Source: a virus. Taken from it: DNA of 64,000 nt. The position numbers and the translations under genes are program-made. The DNA lies in IMG/VR virus record IMGVR_UViG_3300031237_000003, positions 1 through 64,000 of that record. One strand, given 5' to 3'. Under the pieces are notes generated by a model. The model searched no databases and had not been told where the DNA came from. It was given only the letters and a program-made list of their open reading frames with translations. Shown one piece after another: positions 1 through 7,288 of this stretch (within the stretch, counting starts at the first letter, position 1; every line of letters begins with the position of its first letter).

Positions 1-99
1 AGCGGCGTAGGCTACGCGAACCAGACGCGAACAATACAATGCCAGCGGTGCACGCGAATTTACCGGCTAAAACTTTTGCGCACGTCGAGTTCGCAATGA
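1..99 (+). CDS. 3' end of an unknown small protein, cut by the window edge
   Basis: Frame 1 is open from the first base to a TGA at 97-99. The visible tail has a C-x2-C pair followed by basic residues (CQRCTRIYRLK), like the second knuckle of a zinc ribbon, a fold common among the small proteins here. The next ATG at 96 overlaps the stop as ATGA, the junction style used throughout the early region, but the short ORF from it gives only 13 codons. The fragment is too short to name. Confidence 0.35.
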   Translation, partial: SGVGYANQTRTIQCQRCTRIYRLKLLRTSSSQ

Positions 100-152
100 T
101 CGACCAGCATTTGCGCGAGTTAGCAAGGGCGTTATGAAAGGAATTGAGTGAC

Positions 153-449
153 ATGACTTTGCACGAAGAATATCCGTTGCCGTGGCGTATAGAAGACAGG
201 CTTTTGCTAGCCGCAAACAACGAGATAATATCAGATTATCTGGATTGGTGCGAAGACCCAGACGACCTTTCTTTCGACGAATTTGAATCGCATTTGGTGT
301 ATGACATACCCGGCGCTTTCGGTAAAGGCGGTCCAATAGACACCATAGAGCAGGCGAGAGCCGGTCTTATCTCTGCTTCGTTTGTCGGCGGCAAAGGGCG
401 CGATTGGGCCAAAATAGAAAAAATACGTGCTGCAACGACGACAGATTAG
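153..449 (+). CDS. hypothetical acidic protein, 98 aa
   Basis: The ATG at 153 is chosen because AAAGGA at 138-143 sits at normal spacing from it. An in-frame TTG at 144 overlaps that site and would be too close. The product is rich in Asp and Glu (LDWCEDPDDLSFDEFES) with a basic C-terminus. It has no recognised motif, no signal peptide and no membrane segment. It heads a run of small genes read in the same direction, followed after 11 bases by the next one. Function unknown. Confidence 0.6.
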   Translation: MTLHEEYPLPWRIEDRLLLAANNEIISDYLDWCEDPDDLSFDEFESHLVYDIPGAFGKGGPIDTIEQARAGLISASFVGGKGRDWAKIEKIRAATTTD

Positions 450-460
450 GAGGATCAATA

Positions 461-652
461 ATGAGAACCTATATTGTTAACTACGCCACAAGCCTAATCG
501 TTATAATGGCGTATAACCAGGACGAAGCTAAAAGATTGGTGACTCGAAAATTTGGCGCTAAAGAATTTGGCTTCGTGCGTGAACTGACACAGAGCGAGTG
601 CGTAGTTGTCGGCGAAGACGGCTACATAACCGATAACGGGTGGCACGAATGA
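461..652 (+). CDS. hypothetical small protein, 63 aa
   Basis: AGGAGG at 449-454 precedes the ATG at 461, so an upstream in-frame extension from 404 is rejected. The protein starts MRTYIVNYATSLIVIMAYNQ, alternating hydrophobic residues like a beta strand, then a basic helix-like stretch (DEAKRLVTRKF). It probably forms a compact alpha/beta fold. No family is recognised. Its stop overlaps the next start as ATGA, implying translational coupling. Confidence 0.65.
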   Translation: MRTYIVNYATSLIVIMAYNQDEAKRLVTRKFGAKEFGFVRELTQSECVVVGEDGYITDNGWHE

Positions 653-792
653 CGCGAGACCGCGAGATTTATCGCTTAGAACGCGAGGATGAGATTATGG
701 AATTCATGCAAAAACTCTGTACCCGAATTGGCGGCGCGACGGTTGGCTGGATCGCGGTGCTGCTTTGTTTGCTGGACGGGCAACATTGCTAA
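649..792 (+). CDS. small single-span membrane protein, 47 aa
   Basis: The start overlaps the previous stop (ATGA at 649-652). The first 25 residues are strongly charged (MTRDREIYRLEREDEI). A hydrophobic stretch follows (GATVGWIAVLLCLLDG), long enough for one membrane pass. Such tiny membrane proteins are common in phage early regions and mostly uncharacterised. Function unknown. Confidence 0.5.
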   Translation: MTRDREIYRLEREDEIMEFMQKLCTRIGGATVGWIAVLLCLLDGQHC

Positions 793-847
793 TTTATTTG
801 GTGACTTGTTTCACCTAGGTATCGTAACTAAAACCTTTACGGCACCG

Positions 848-975
848 AATGGAACCGCCAAATGCAGAACACTAGATACCCTGTGTATCAGGCCTAGGCA
901 TACTAGAAAGAGAGTAAAAACGGGATACTAATCTCTCTTGGACGGTCTAATCCGTCAGGGTTTGGCGGTTCCGTT
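848..975 (+). ncRNA. structured intergenic element with a long closing stem and two inner hairpins
   Basis: Arms 848-862 and 961-975 pair over 15 positions (GGAACCGCCAAA against TTTGGCGGTTCC, extended by two A-T pairs and one G-U). Inside lie AAGAGAG 908-914 with CTCTCTT 933-939, and GACGG 941-945 with CCGTC 952-956. The result is a three-way-junction-like fold filling most of the gene-free gap 793-1013, just upstream of the AGGAGG of the next gene. It may be a 5' UTR regulator or a processed small RNA. This is inferred from complementarity only. Confidence 0.45.
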
Positions 976-1013
976 AGTCTTTGCATTACGAGTCTAAGAA
1001 AGGAGGTTAAAAA

Positions 1014-1274
1014 ATGACTGGTACCGAAGGAACACAGTACGTCGAAATTCTCAGCACTCCGCTGGGAGTGTTGGGATATCGACAGATTGGAAACACCCGT
1101 TTCCGGGTTCGTATCGAACCGAAAATTTCGGGTCTGCAAACCCCGGAATTCGCGTCTTCCCTCTGGAAGCGCCCCGGTAACGGCGGACAAAACCGCTTCT
1201 CGCTTGTAGTTGACGACGTTAGCGAGTTAGCGAGCGCTATTGCCGCCGGAAGTGTGACCATCACGCGCGTCTAG
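1014..1274 (+). CDS. hypothetical protein, 86 aa
   Basis: A strong AAAGGAGG (1000-1007) precedes the ATG. The sequence alternates short hydrophobic strands with Gly and Thr (TQYVEILSTPLGVLGYRQIG; NRFSLVVDDVSELASAIAAG), suggesting a small beta-rich soluble protein ending in a helix. No catalytic motif, cysteine or membrane segment is visible. It is preceded by the structured element at 848-975, which could control its translation. Not assigned to a family. Confidence 0.7.
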   Translation: MTGTEGTQYVEILSTPLGVLGYRQIGNTRFRVRIEPKISGLQTPEFASSLWKRPGNGGQNRFSLVVDDVSELASAIAAGSVTITRV

Positions 1275-1341
1275 ATCCGCCGTGGATCTTTTCGCTACCG
1301 TTCACCGAAACTTTTGCTGCCGGACATACCGGCCAACCTGC

Positions 1342-1393
1342 CCCGGCAGAAGCGTTTAGTCCCGATGTTAACGGGCAAGCGACTTCTGCCGGG
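1342..1393 (+). repeat. inverted repeat in the gap before the phosphotransferase gene
   Basis: CCCGGCAGAAG (1342-1352) pairs perfectly with CTTCTGCCGGG (1383-1393). Within the loop CCCG (1361-1364) can pair with CGGG (1372-1375). The element lies in the 273-base gap between 1274 and 1548. It lacks the T-run of a simple terminator, so it may be a 5' UTR structure or an attenuator. Confidence 0.4.
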
Positions 1394-1444
1394 CGTTTAA
1401 CTTCTTATCGCGCGCCACGCGACTTACCCGAAAGGGCTGCTGAA

Positions 1445-1522
1445 TTGTTGTGTATTTTAGTAATACTAATCGCAGTTGTTGTCATTTGCTCTATCCCGTT
1501 GTGGTTTTCCACAACGAAATAG
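1445..1522 (+). CDS. possible tiny membrane peptide, 25 aa, TTG start
   Basis: AAAGGG at 1431-1436 is eight bases before a TTG whose frame encodes a very hydrophobic peptide (LLCILVILIAVVVICSIPLW) ending at a TAG at 1520-1522. The same frame is open upstream to about 1230 without an ATG or GTG, so the coding part could be longer or reached by frameshift from the 1014 gene. The membrane-like composition is the only support. Confidence 0.25.
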   Translation: MLCILVILIAVVVICSIPLWFSTTK

Positions 1523-1547
1523 AAGAAAGGACACCGGGAGAAACTGC

Positions 1548-3917
1548 ATGAAGTGCAAAATCTGGGATTTTCTCAAAACCGCACAAGACCCCGGCGCACC
1601 GGGGCAATGTAATGTGGTCGAGAATGAGTTTAGATACTACTGCACGAATGAAGCGGGACACTCCGGGCCTCATCACGCACACACATTGTACGATTGTTAC
1701 CTGATCTGGTCAACAAACGTGTTTGCGGATGTTGCCGGCGCAGAAAACAAAGACGAAGCGCCCGTAGAAAAAACTCCGTCGCCGAATGGCGTTACTGAAG
1801 TTTCGTTTGTCGAGCAGTATTTAAACGCCGACCGAATCGGCGGCAAAGCAGCCGGATTGTATCGTCTTTCCCATACTTGCGATCTTTCAGTCCCAGAATA
1901 CGCGGTGCTTCCGGTCGCGGTTCCGCCAGTTAGAATTTGTGTCTCCCCTAGCGCGCCAATTTTGCATCGTCGTGTGGTATCTGTGCGTTCCGGCGCGCCG
2001 ACTTCTATGCCCGGAATGCTGAAAACGAAAATCCCCGTTCGCGGACCTGACAGGATAATAGCGGCGGCGCTGGAAGTTTACGAATCGTGGAATGCGCCGG
2101 AAGCAGTGGCGTACCGAGAGGCAAACGGAATTGCCGATACCGGCACGGCCGTAGTGATACAAGTCGTGCCCAAGAATATTGTGTATTCTGGAGTCGCGTT
2201 TACTTCTGACCCGAATCATACGCACGGAACGTCGTTCTTCCCGATTGTGGAAGCCGTCGAAGGCTTAGGGACGGCGCTGGTAGGCGGCGAGAAAAAAGGT
2301 GTAGAGATTTCTTTGTCTGACCCGCGTTTCGCGACGTTGTTCAAAGCGTTAATAAAGATTCATCAGAATCTAGGGCCTAGCGACGTAGAATGGTGCGCAG
2401 AAAACGCTCCGGATGAACCGGGCGGTTTGAAATTTTGGTTCTTGCAGCACCGCGCTTTGAAGTTCTCTAAGATTCCGGAGTCGGACACAGCGATTCCAGA
2501 TGGCGCCGAAAAACTCGCAGATTTGATGCCGATAGGCGCGTCGAGTACGGCGGTTATCGACAGCGAGACGTTTTTCTACTTAACGAACTTCTCGCCGTCC
2601 GAGTATACTCGGATGCAAAAAGCAGCCGCGATATTTGTCCGGAACGGATCGGCCACTTGTCATGCAGCGATTATAGCGCGGGAACTTGGAAAACCCGCGT
2701 TTTTGTTACCCGAAATCGTTTCTGCAACGATATACAAAGCGACAAAAAGCGGCGAAAAGCTGTTAGTCAACGGTTCGTCTGGCGCGGTATATCGTGTTCC
2801 GCCGGACTTCGTACCCGCGTTAGTCGTCGAGGAAAAGCCGAAACCGCCGAGACGAATTAACAACCCGAACACAGAACGATTCGTGTCCAGCTTCGTCTCC
2901 ATAGCGCCGTTAATGATCGACTTTTACCGTTCCTGGGAGAACGGAGACAAAGGCCGGGTCCGAGAGTACGCAGAAGTGATCGCGGGGTATTTGTATCTTT
3001 GCGTCGTAGCAGAACTACGGCATGTGCGTACTCGCGCGGATGGAGACGCGTATTGGAAATTAACCTCTGCGATGAAGAAAATCTCTCCGCAGATAGTCGC
3101 AGGTTTCGGCATTAAAGCTCGCGATAAGTTTATTTCAAGTTTTCTTCCGGAGCTTCCGCCGGAGAAGAAATGCCATGTGGTTTCGTTATCCATCGGGTAC
3201 TTTACCAAAATGAGCTGGTACGGGTCGTACGGCGGAAAAAAGTGGGCGGTTATCGCGACGCATTTGCTGCGCTGGATGACCGGGCGGTTATCGGATGCGT
3301 TGTTCCTGGACGGTGTTTTCAATCTGAAGCACAACTCTTGTTTGGTTTTCAACAAGCTGACGAATCTTACGATTGGTTTGAGCAGAGGTGACGAAGGGTT
3401 AATGGCGTTACTGGATTTGAAACAATCGTGTGGGTTAACTTTTATCGCCGATCCGCTTCGTATCGTCCAGTTGGTTAACGAAGCGTTTTGTCCGATCTGG
3501 TCAGATCCAGATGCGTTAGGTCGTCACCAAGCTAACAAACCGGTACAAGCGTACTGGCCTTTCATAAACGCCGCGTTCAGAAATTCTAACCGAGAAAAGT
3601 TGCGGGCCGGGTTTCCCGCATCGGAGCTTAAGCTAGTCGTGGACGACCCGGTAGAAGACGATGAAGAACAGCCGCCGGAAGAGGCTCCGCCGCAGATTCT
3701 TGAAGACGTCGAAGACGACGATAGTGTCCCCGAACCCGCCGAAACAAATAACGGCGCGGGGTCCGGAAACTGTGTAGACGAAACGTATAGTTTTTCCAGT
3801 TATCCAACGACGATCCCGGTAAACGAGGAGTCGTCGGCGTCGGAGGCGACAGATGAAAAAATCGCGGAAACACCGCAAGATTCGCCAGCACCGCAACATT
3901 CGCCAGAGCGTGCTTAG
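1548..3917 (+). CDS. pyruvate phosphate dikinase / PEP-synthase-like phosphotransferase, 789 aa
   Basis: The architecture matches the ATP-grasp plus swivelling phosphohistidine part of PPDK, PEP synthase and rifampin phosphotransferase. Visible motifs are GGKAAGL (98-104), VSVRSGAPTSMPGM (144-157, PPDK-like), DTGTAVVIQ (197-205), SGVAFTSDP (214-222) and LQHR (299-302). A swivel motif TCHAAIIARELGKP (370-383) keeps the catalytic His372. The C-terminal TIM barrel that binds PEP/pyruvate in PPDK is not seen; residues about 440-710 are unrecognised and about 715-789 form an acidic, Pro-rich tail. The N-terminal 45 residues carry Cys and His that may bind zinc. The ATG at 1548 follows GGGAG at normal spacing; an upstream TTG at 1476 is rejected. 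It probably moves a phosphate from ATP through His372 to an unknown acceptor. A phosphatase gene follows 28 bases later. Confidence 0.85.
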   Translation: MKCKIWDFLKTAQDPGAPGQCNVVENEFRYYCTNEAGHSGPHHAHTLYDCYLIWSTNVFADVAGAENKDEAPVEKTPSPNGVTEVSFVEQYLNADRIGGKAAGLYRLSHTCDLSVPEYAVLPVAVPPVRICVSPSAPILHRRVVSVRSGAPTSMPGMLKTKIPVRGPDRIIAAALEVYESWNAPEAVAYREANGIADTGTAVVIQVVPKNIVYSGVAFTSDPNHTHGTSFFPIVEAVEGLGTALVGGEKKGVEISLSDPRFATLFKALIKIHQNLGPSDVEWCAENAPDEPGGLKFWFLQHRALKFSKIPESDTAIPDGAEKLADLMPIGASSTAVIDSETFFYLTNFSPSEYTRMQKAAAIFVRNGSATCHAAIIARELGKPAFLLPEIVSATIYKATKSGEKLLVNGSSGAVYRVPPDFVPALVVEEKPKPPRRINNPNTERFVSSFVSIAPLMIDFYRSWENGDKGRVREYAEVIAGYLYLCVVAELRHVRTRADGDAYWKLTSAMKKISPQIVAGFGIKARDKFISSFLPELPPEKKCHVVSLSIGYFTKMSWYGSYGGKKWAVIATHLLRWMTGRLSDALFLDGVFNLKHNSCLVFNKLTNLTIGLSRGDEGLMALLDLKQSCGLTFIADPLRIVQLVNEAFCPIWSDPDALGRHQANKPVQAYWPFINAAFRNSNREKLRAGFPASELKLVVDDPVEDDEEQPPEEAPPQILEDVEDDDSVPEPAETNNGAGSGNCVDETYSFSSYPTTIPVNEESSASEATDEKIAETPQDSPAPQHSPERA

Positions 3918-3945
3918 CTGGTTCGCTGGAAACGAGGAGACAAAC

Positions 3946-5178
3946 ATGGGACAAGACCGACATCTCGGCAGTTTCGTATTCGGCGGTAACGCGAACGCTG
4001 ACGTCGATAAAACCGCCGTGACTGTAATCCAAGGTGGAAAATGCCGTCATGCTGCGACGCCCGTAAAAATCGGCGAGTATACGGTTTGGGCCGGAAGCGA
4101 ATACGCGATAACCAAAGAGAACCTGAGCGAGATCGACTGGGTGGTGACGCTGAACGGTAATCTTCCTGGAGGCAGCTATCTTCAGCCGTTGACGATAATC
4201 GACTGCGAGATGCAAGACTACAACGCGCCGAAAGCGGAAATGTGGCGCGTGCTGGTCGAATACTTCGCAGACGTGGTTAAAACTGGGAAACGGGTTTTGT
4301 TTTTCTGCACCGGCGGTCACGGCCGCACCGGGACTATGCTGGCGTCGTTAATTGCGTTTCTGGAACCGGAGATCGACGACCCGATAGCGGCGATACGCGA
4401 ACGGTATTGCGATAACGCGGTAGAATCATTGGCGCAGCGGAAAGCGATTTACGAAATCCTTGGCAGGGATCTGCCGGAGAAATACGCGGTAGTTGCGTCC
4501 ACCGCTGGCTGGGCTAGAAAAGATTGCGATCATGTTTGTCCGCAATGCCAGACGGCCTGGAAGCATTCGATAAACGCGACAGCCACGGCGTGCGAGTTCC
4601 CGGAAAAAGACCGCGATCTGTGCACGAAATGTTTTAGCAAAGTCCGCGCACAAACATGGAACCCGTCTACCGGGACGAGCACGGGGGGAACCCGTGTATG
4701 CGCGCACGTTTGTCCGTGCGGCGAAAACTGGTCGCACGATATAGCGCAGAACGCGGCGGAGTGTTCGTTTGCCAAAGAAGACCGCGATCTTTGCGTGGTT
4801 TGTTTTCAGACCGGGATGAAAAAGAAATCCGCCGTCGTCGGGACTGACCCGACTGCGCAGATTGTGGACGAAGATTGGCCCGATCAAGACGGCGTGATAT
4901 GTCACCACACTTGTCCGTGTGGAGTTCGCTGGTCGCATTTGCAGAGTGTGGATAACAAATCGTGTATTTTTCCGCTGGCGAATCGCGATCTTTGCTCGAA
5001 ATGTCTGACACCGGAGTATTGTAACGGCGGCAGCATGAAACGCTGTGAACACGAATGTCCGGAGTGTTCGTTACGCTGGACGCATTGGATCGCGGCAGAC
5101 GAGTCTTGCGCAGAAGACGTTTTCTGCTCCTCGGCATGTGAGCAGAAGCAGAAAGTTCCGAAGTTGATTGTTAACTGA
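3946..5178 (+). CDS. cysteine-based (PTP/DSP-like) phosphatase with four Cys/His modules, 410 aa
   Basis: Residues 1-175 form a protein-tyrosine/dual-specificity phosphatase-like domain. The P-loop is FFCTGGHGRTGTM with C121-x5-R127, and Asp91 (IIDCEMQD) is a candidate general acid. Then come four diverged Cys/His modules at about 194-229, 252-286, 319-353 and 367-398, sharing C-x-H-x-C-P-x(1,2)-C-x4-W-x-H and, except the last, RDLC-x2-C. They look like tandem zinc ribbons that could bind nucleic acid or protein. The ATG at 3946 follows GAGGAG (3934-3939); the longer frame from 3853 overlaps the previous gene and has no such site. Family knowledge supports phosphomonoester hydrolysis. The substrate is unknown; its position right after the phosphotransferase suggests the two act on the same target. 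Confidence 0.82.
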   Translation: MGQDRHLGSFVFGGNANADVDKTAVTVIQGGKCRHAATPVKIGEYTVWAGSEYAITKENLSEIDWVVTLNGNLPGGSYLQPLTIIDCEMQDYNAPKAEMWRVLVEYFADVVKTGKRVLFFCTGGHGRTGTMLASLIAFLEPEIDDPIAAIRERYCDNAVESLAQRKAIYEILGRDLPEKYAVVASTAGWARKDCDHVCPQCQTAWKHSINATATACEFPEKDRDLCTKCFSKVRAQTWNPSTGTSTGGTRVCAHVCPCGENWSHDIAQNAAECSFAKEDRDLCVVCFQTGMKKKSAVVGTDPTAQIVDEDWPDQDGVICHHTCPCGVRWSHLQSVDNKSCIFPLANRDLCSKCLTPEYCNGGSMKRCEHECPECSLRWTHWIAADESCAEDVFCSSACEQKQKVPKLIVN

Positions 5179-5198
5179 AACAAGGCGGGGGAGAAGCC

Positions 5199-5429
5199 GT
5201 GGCTACGAATTCTAATTGCCTAGAAGGTATCGCGTGTCCGGAGTGCAAAAGCCAAGAACCGTTCTTCATAGTTGTACAGATGACCGTACAGGTTTGGGAC
5301 GACGGAACGGAGCCGGGCGGCGATAGCGTATGGGACGATGAATCGCTGATTACGTGTTGCGCTTGCGGACACTACGGTAAGGTTAAAGAATTCGCGGTTC
5401 CTGAAGAATCCGCCGACGAAAGGACGTAA
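5199..5429 (+). CDS. small zinc-ribbon-like protein, 76 aa
   Basis: GTG start with GGGGGAG upstream. Two cysteine pairs, CPECK near residue 13 and CCACG near 53, flank a strand-rich middle (FFIVVQMTVQVWDDG), the usual arrangement of a zinc ribbon. The rest is acidic. It follows the phosphatase by 20 bases and precedes the next gene by 3, so it is probably in the same transcript. Function unknown. Confidence 0.65.
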   Translation: MATNSNCLEGIACPECKSQEPFFIVVQMTVQVWDDGTEPGGDSVWDDESLITCCACGHYGKVKEFAVPEESADERT

Positions 5430-5432
5430 CTT

Positions 5433-5891
5433 ATGTGTTTGTACAGCATTGACGAAACTAAACGTCGGCGGCCTAAAAAGATTTGGAAGATCGTGTACGT
5501 ATCGGTTACGGAATTGCGCAAATACCGACGGTCCGGTAAGGTACCTAATACTTATTATTCGTCAGTAAAAACCGCAAAATTCCAGTTAGGCCGGATAGAA
5601 ACCGCCACTCCAGTAGCGCTATACCCAGGAGAGGGGGGTGTTTACGAATCTGGCTTTCACGGATATTTAACGCTATCGGATGCAAAGAGATCTAAGTATC
5701 TTGAGTCCCCACCGCAAAAGTTTATCCTCTGTAGCGAAGTTCTAGATGGCGCGGTTACGATTGGCTACGGAGACGGGAACGGGAATGATACGGTTCGACA
5801 AGCGGTTTGCAGTAAGATCCGGCCGGTGGCGGTTTACGACAGTACCGGCAAGAAGTTAAAATCCTGGAATTACTCCTTATGTGGTGTATGA
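5433..5891 (+). CDS. hypothetical protein of the MCLY-start type, 152 aa
   Basis: The ATG follows AAAGGACG. The N-terminus is MCLYSIDETKRRRPKK, followed by a strand (WKIVYVSVTE) and a central GFHGYLTLSDAK motif. Small phage proteins with a similar MCLY start and G-F-H block exist, from memory, but their function is not established. The C-terminal half is strand-rich with three Cys. No catalytic signature is identified. Soluble, no signal peptide. Confidence 0.6.
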   Translation: MCLYSIDETKRRRPKKIWKIVYVSVTELRKYRRSGKVPNTYYSSVKTAKFQLGRIETATPVALYPGEGGVYESGFHGYLTLSDAKRSKYLESPPQKFILCSEVLDGAVTIGYGDGNGNDTVRQAVCSKIRPVAVYDSTGKKLKSWNYSLCGV

Positions 5892-6079
5892 ACTGTAACC
5901 ACGATTTGTCCGAATGCGCGTGTCCGGACATCGCCGAACGACTCGCGGCATTAGGACGCAGCAAACATTTTGTATTCCGGATGTGCAAACGATGCGGTAA
6001 GCATTATGCACAATGCCGGTGCGAATCGCCGGAATGGACGAGGTCTGATAAAGTGTACCAAGGTCCGGACGTACAATAA
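5879..6079 (+). CDS. small double Cys-cluster protein, 66 aa
   Basis: Overlaps the previous gene by 13 bases in another frame. It has C-x2-C...C-x-C at the N-terminus (MWCMNCNHDLSECAC) and again near the middle (MCKRCGKHYAQCRC), with basic residues between. This looks like two zinc knuckles or one split ribbon. The spacing suggests a nucleic-acid or protein-interaction module rather than an enzyme. Not assigned to a family. Confidence 0.6.
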   Translation: MWCMNCNHDLSECACPDIAERLAALGRSKHFVFRMCKRCGKHYAQCRCESPEWTRSDKVYQGPDVQ

Positions 6080-6123
6080 ATCGCGAAAATCTTGTCTTTG
6101 GAGTAAAGGAGATAAAACAGCAT

Positions 6124-6450
6124 ATGAAGAAAGAACCGACAGTGCGTCGGCGTAAACCAACGTATCGACGGTGGTTAAAACTACACAACGCGTGTGAGTC
6201 TGGCCTCCTCGCTACTGGGAACAAAAAGTTCCGAGAAGCATGGTACGGCTACGGCCGTTTAGACTGGCTGGAATGGTTATTGATACGGTTAAACGTTCCG
6301 ACGGATAAAATCGCTCGTATTGTCGGGTACCTTTGTACCTGCGATATTTGTTGCTGCCCGAAAGGAGGCCGGTGGCTTCGGACACGCCAGAATCGGTTGT
6401 GGGATTTGTTACCGGACGAACTTCCGTGGCGCGGAGGATGCAACGGATGA
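6124..6450 (+). CDS. hypothetical basic protein with a cysteine cluster, 108 aa
   Basis: ATG after AAAGGAG at 6105-6111. The N-terminal 20 residues are strongly basic (MKKEPTVRRRKPTYRRWLKL). A tryptophan-rich helical region follows (YGRLDWLEWLLIRLN), then CTCDICCCPKGG, a dense cysteine cluster that could hold a metal. The end is Trp- and Arg-rich. The next gene starts inside its stop (ATGA). No family recognised. Confidence 0.6.
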   Translation: MKKEPTVRRRKPTYRRWLKLHNACESGLLATGNKKFREAWYGYGRLDWLEWLLIRLNVPTDKIARIVGYLCTCDICCCPKGGRWLRTRQNRLWDLLPDELPWRGGCNG

Positions 6451-6698
6451 CAAAAAACCAATTGCACGCACATAATTGTGGACGCACTGGTAGACAGAAT
6501 GTAATTGTTGCTAATTGCCGAATGGACTGTCCCTGCTGGTGCCATGCAGAGTTAGTATTTTGTAAGAACTGTGGATTTCACAGCGATGTGCATTACGCAA
6601 TGAATGCCTCTCGGAACAAACCCTGCTACGAGTTTGTGCCAGATACCATGCGCAACCCGAGGCCGCGTGCGCGCAAAAAGGAGACAACGACAAAATGA
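6447..6698 (+). CDS. hypothetical Cys/His-rich protein, 83 aa
   Basis: The ATG at 6447 is chosen because GCGGAGG (6431-6437) is well placed and the start overlaps the preceding stop; an upstream extension in this frame is rejected. Cys and His cluster in DCPCWCHAELVFCKNCGFHSD, suggesting a metal site. The C-terminus is basic (RPRARKKET). The stop overlaps the next start as ATGA. Function unknown. Confidence 0.6.
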   Translation: MTKNQLHAHNCGRTGRQNVIVANCRMDCPCWCHAELVFCKNCGFHSDVHYAMNASRNKPCYEFVPDTMRNPRPRARKKETTTK

Positions 6699-6970
6699 TC
6701 GGACGACGAGAGTTTTTCTCCACAGCGTTCGCGCCGTTCCTGCGTATCGCGGACGACGCGCGCGTTTGGGCGGTTAGATGCCGGTGCGCGGTTAGACCGC
6801 ATTGGTTGCAGCTAAAAAATCTGGTGGCGTCACCAACGCCAGTGCGCATGACGCGCAAAGACGCACAGAAGATACTTGAGTCCTACATGCCGTTCGGCGA
6901 GTTAGTTTTCTTACCCGACGTATCGCCGTTGACACGAAGCAAAAAGACTCGTCAGGAGAAGAAGCGATGA
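6695..6970 (+). CDS. hypothetical basic protein, 91 aa
   Basis: Coupled to its neighbours by ATGA overlaps at both ends. The N-terminus (MIGRREFFSTAFAPFLRIAD) resembles a weak twin-Arg or amphipathic leader but lacks a clear hydrophobic core. The centre carries a helix-like MTRKDAQKILESYMPFGELVF, and the end is Lys/Arg-rich. No recognised domain. Confidence 0.5.
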   Translation: MIGRREFFSTAFAPFLRIADDARVWAVRCRCAVRPHWLQLKNLVASPTPVRMTRKDAQKILESYMPFGELVFLPDVSPLTRSKKTRQEKKR

Positions 6971-7260
6971 TGCTGCGGGCCGAGGCGGAGAAGGTGGCCG
7001 AAACCGTTGACAAGCGGCCAGGAGTGCCGAGATGCGATTGTGCAGGCTGTAGAGAGCGCCGCACCAGAATGGCCGATGCCCTCATCGCCTTCGCCGAGCG
7101 CCGCGAGAAAACGGCGCGGCTGAAGGGCCAGATCAAACAGGTAAGTAAAGACATAGAAGCCATCACGGAGTTCGGACAGATGTTTGTCAATACGAGGCAG
7201 TGGGTAGCCCGTGACCGCGAGCAGCTTCGCGCCGAACTCGCTGCGCTGGAGAAGGAATGA
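6967..7260 (+). CDS. coiled-coil protein with a Cys pair, 97 aa
   Basis: Begins inside the previous stop (ATGATG). A short CDCAGC motif near residue 23 is followed by about 65 residues of Lys, Glu, Ala and Leu heptads (ADALIAFAERREKTARLKG; LRAELAALEKE), so a long coiled coil is likely. GC content looks higher than in its neighbours, hinting at a separate origin. It may be a scaffolding or oligomerising accessory protein. Confidence 0.55.
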   Translation: MMLRAEAEKVAETVDKRPGVPRCDCAGCRERRTRMADALIAFAERREKTARLKGQIKQVSKDIEAITEFGQMFVNTRQWVARDREQLRAELAALEKE

Positions 7261-7288
7261 ACCAAGGCGGAAAAAGGAGCCGCCGTTT

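Noticed and set aside
689-931. 80-residue plus-strand frame extending into the gap before 1014
   Set aside because: It shadows the better-placed 649 gene and then runs through the paired element at 848-975.
3628-4320. 230-residue open frame on the minus strand across the phosphotransferase/phosphatase junction
   Set aside because: It is antisense to two genes with strong family motifs, is rich in Arg, Pro and His as shadow frames are, and has no recognisable motif.
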